DNA of 12,925 nt from GBS-DC sp964451985 (lineage in GTDB: Bacteria; Armatimonadota; Fimbriimonadia; Fimbriimonadales; GBS-DC), in NCBI GenBank assembly GCA_964451985.1, contig CAYVKB010000068.1, positions 1-12,925 of the forward strand, given 5' to 3'. Below, in pieces: positions 12,844 to 12,925 of the stretch. Made by a program: the position numbers and the translations under genes. Numbering within the stretch: the first letter of the stretch is position 1; every line of letters starts with the position of its first letter. Under the pieces are notes generated by a model. That model was not told the origin of the DNA. It made no database searches and saw nothing but the letters and a program-made list of their open reading frames with translations.

Positions 12844-12925
12844 TCACTTTCTATATTGCCTTACGACTGTTTGCAAAATCGCCTCAATTTTCGCTACCTG
12901 AGGCTGTACGGTGAAGTCCTGCAGT
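12844..12925 (-). CDS. Possible 3' end of a gene entering from the right edge (partial)
   Basis: On the minus strand, 26 open codons run from the window edge to a TGA at 12844-12846. They read LQDFTVQPQVAKIEAILQ followed by TVVRQYRK, a plausible amphipathic C-terminal helix with mixed polar and hydrophobic residues. No family can be recognised from so little. The stop lies 9 bp from the nearest hairpin repeat, the position such repeats would take after a gene. A plus-strand frame is also open here, so chance is not excluded. Confidence 0.35.
   Translation of the reverse strand, partial: LQDFTVQPQVAKIEAILQTVVRQYRK

Overview
This is a bacterial chromosomal window, GC-rich by eye (about 60 %). 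It carries seven complete protein genes, one probable gene tail at the right edge, and an unusual amount of structured repeat DNA between and even inside genes. No rRNA, tRNA, CRISPR array, transposase or phage gene is visible. The thermitase-like secreted protease, the IleRS with its C-terminal zinc knuckle, and the G-rich hairpin repeats fit a thermophilic environmental bacterium. My best guess is Armatimonadota (Fimbriimonadales-like), but this rests on general resemblance and is only an inference.

Left part, minus strand (65-4342): a leftward gene set of hybrid sensor histidine kinase, then a membrane-anchored small protein of unknown function, then an MFS transporter. The last two abut exactly and the first two are 48 bp apart, so they are probably one operon. 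The kinase has two N-terminal membrane segments, PAS, a GAF-like region, HisKA, HATPase and a C-terminal receiver, but no HPt or DNA-binding domain, so the phosphorelay must finish elsewhere.

Middle, plus strand (4492-9244): a secreted, thermitase-like subtilisin with two 91-residue Ig-like C-terminal repeats is divergent from the kinase. Two AACTTAAGA boxes exactly 10 bp apart sit just ahead of its ribosome binding site. Next comes ileS, a complete isoleucyl-tRNA synthetase whose TATAAT box ends only 11 nt before the ATG.

Right part (9245-12925): a DUF4230 membrane-anchored protein (plus) converges on a two-gene glycosyltransferase unit (minus): a GT39/ArnT-like integral membrane glycosyltransferase followed, with a 19-bp overlap, by a GT2 polyprenyl-phosphate-sugar-synthase-like enzyme. 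The pair makes sense as donor maker plus donor user. The block is bracketed by two clusters of a 26-bp hairpin repeat that share the same layout (one inverted copy, about 40 bp, then three direct copies). A different palindromic repeat lies inside the GT39 gene and is translated in frame as an extra hydrophilic loop.

The most notable signals are: (1) the hairpin family, whose stem (including a tandem G-A mismatch) is nearly invariant while its loop varies; (2) the matched repeat clusters; (3) the in-frame repeat insertion in GT39; and (4) -10 boxes placed 8-12 nt before the start codons of three genes that lack a Shine-Dalgarno, pointing to leaderless or nearly leaderless mRNAs. No clearly new multi-gene system such as a defence island is visible.
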